Below are positions 53,704 to 53,830 of a DNA stretch of 53,830 nt, piece by piece. A program made the translations under genes and the position numbers. The DNA is taken from the IMG/VR virus record IMGVR_UViG_3300029265_000685, positions 1-53,830 of that record, one strand, 5' to 3'. The first letter of the stretch is position 1. The number at the start of each line of letters is the position of its first letter. The stretch is from a virus. Below the pieces are notes generated by a model. That model did not search any database, was not told where the DNA came from, and was given only the letters and a program-made list of their open reading frames with translations.

Positions 53704-53830
53704 ATGGCGTTGTGTAAGATTAGTAATTTAAATAAGTATGGGTGTATGAGAAGTCGTATACTATATAAACCTGATAATTCAATACTTAAAATAAATCCTA
53801 AAGGTTTTGGGAAATTTATAGGTATGAGTA
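53704..53830 (+). CDS. hypothetical protein (3' partial)
   Basis: At least 42 residues from the ATG at 53704, open to the right edge. The visible start, MALCKISNLNKYGCMRSRIL, is basic with two cysteines. It follows promoter P13 and a TAAGGGTTATG leader. Too short to name. Confidence 0.5.
   Translation, partial: MALCKISNLNKYGCMRSRILYKPDNSILKINPKGFGKFIGMS

Overview
This window looks like part of a lytic, T4-like (contractile-tailed) phage genome. All the genes I can support lie on the + strand, densely packed and often overlapping by 1 to 14 bases. The DNA is AT-rich. It carries the T4 core replication set: gp32, UvsX, RNase H/5'-3' exonuclease, gp41 helicase, gp43, gp45, gp44 and gp62. The host is probably a member of the Bacteroidota (flavobacteria-like, possibly marine). 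This is inferred from A-rich leaders without clear Shine-Dalgarno sites, and from thirteen promoter-like sites of the form YTWGG-N19-TATATT, with TTCG usually just before TATATT. These resemble the Bacteroidota -33 TTG / -7 TAnnTTTG promoter. Host and taxonomy are inferences.

Layout: (1) 1-8898, late structural genes: the 3' part of a tape measure protein, a large tail/baseplate protein, a gp53-like LysM baseplate wedge protein, and a baseplate hub-like protein fused to a DUF5675-like domain. (2) 8936-18005, replication and nucleotide metabolism: a divergent family A DNA polymerase-like protein, gp32, UvsX, exonuclease, helicase and class I ribonucleotide reductase (nrdB, nrdA), then a 37-residue zinc-ribbon gene and a strong intrinsic terminator. 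(3) 18245-21331, a lysis/membrane block: holin-like protein, zinc amidase, two anchored proteins (one with a GAF-like domain) and a multi-pass coiled-coil membrane protein. (4) 21428-28407, a complete preQ0 pathway (FolE, QueD, QueE, QueC) with a divergent TGT-superfamily (DpdA-like) protein, an alpha/beta hydrolase, a thioredoxin, a phosphoribosyltransferase and a MazG-like pyrophosphohydrolase. (5) 28426-37809: family B polymerase split into two genes, sliding clamp, phage GroES and GroEL, clamp loader, a DUF1599-like protein, a RecB/Cas4-like nuclease and a ribbon-helix-helix protein. (6) 37824-47606, a glycan block: glycosyltransferases, an epimerase, a shortened DegT-type protein, a WbqC-like protein, a glycosidase-like beta-propeller and a GNAT-methyltransferase fusion. 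(7) 47640-53830: small unknowns, DksA-like and degenerate HNH-like zinc proteins, a secreted transglycosylase-like protein, two PKD/DUF285-repeat surface proteins and the start of one more gene.

How it fits together: FolE, QueD, QueE and QueC can convert GTP to preQ0, and the TGT-like protein is a candidate to exchange it for guanine in phage DNA, giving 7-deazaguanine-modified DNA that would resist restriction. The split gp43 with gp45/44/62, gp41, gp32 and UvsX forms the replication and recombination machine, and NrdAB with thioredoxin and MazG-like proteins supplies and polices the dNTP pool. The promoter-like sites stand before the early/middle gene groups and are absent from the structural and glycan blocks, suggesting a separate late programme. 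No tRNA, CRISPR array, insertion sequence or integrase was seen, and no gene-free stretch exceeds 300 bases.
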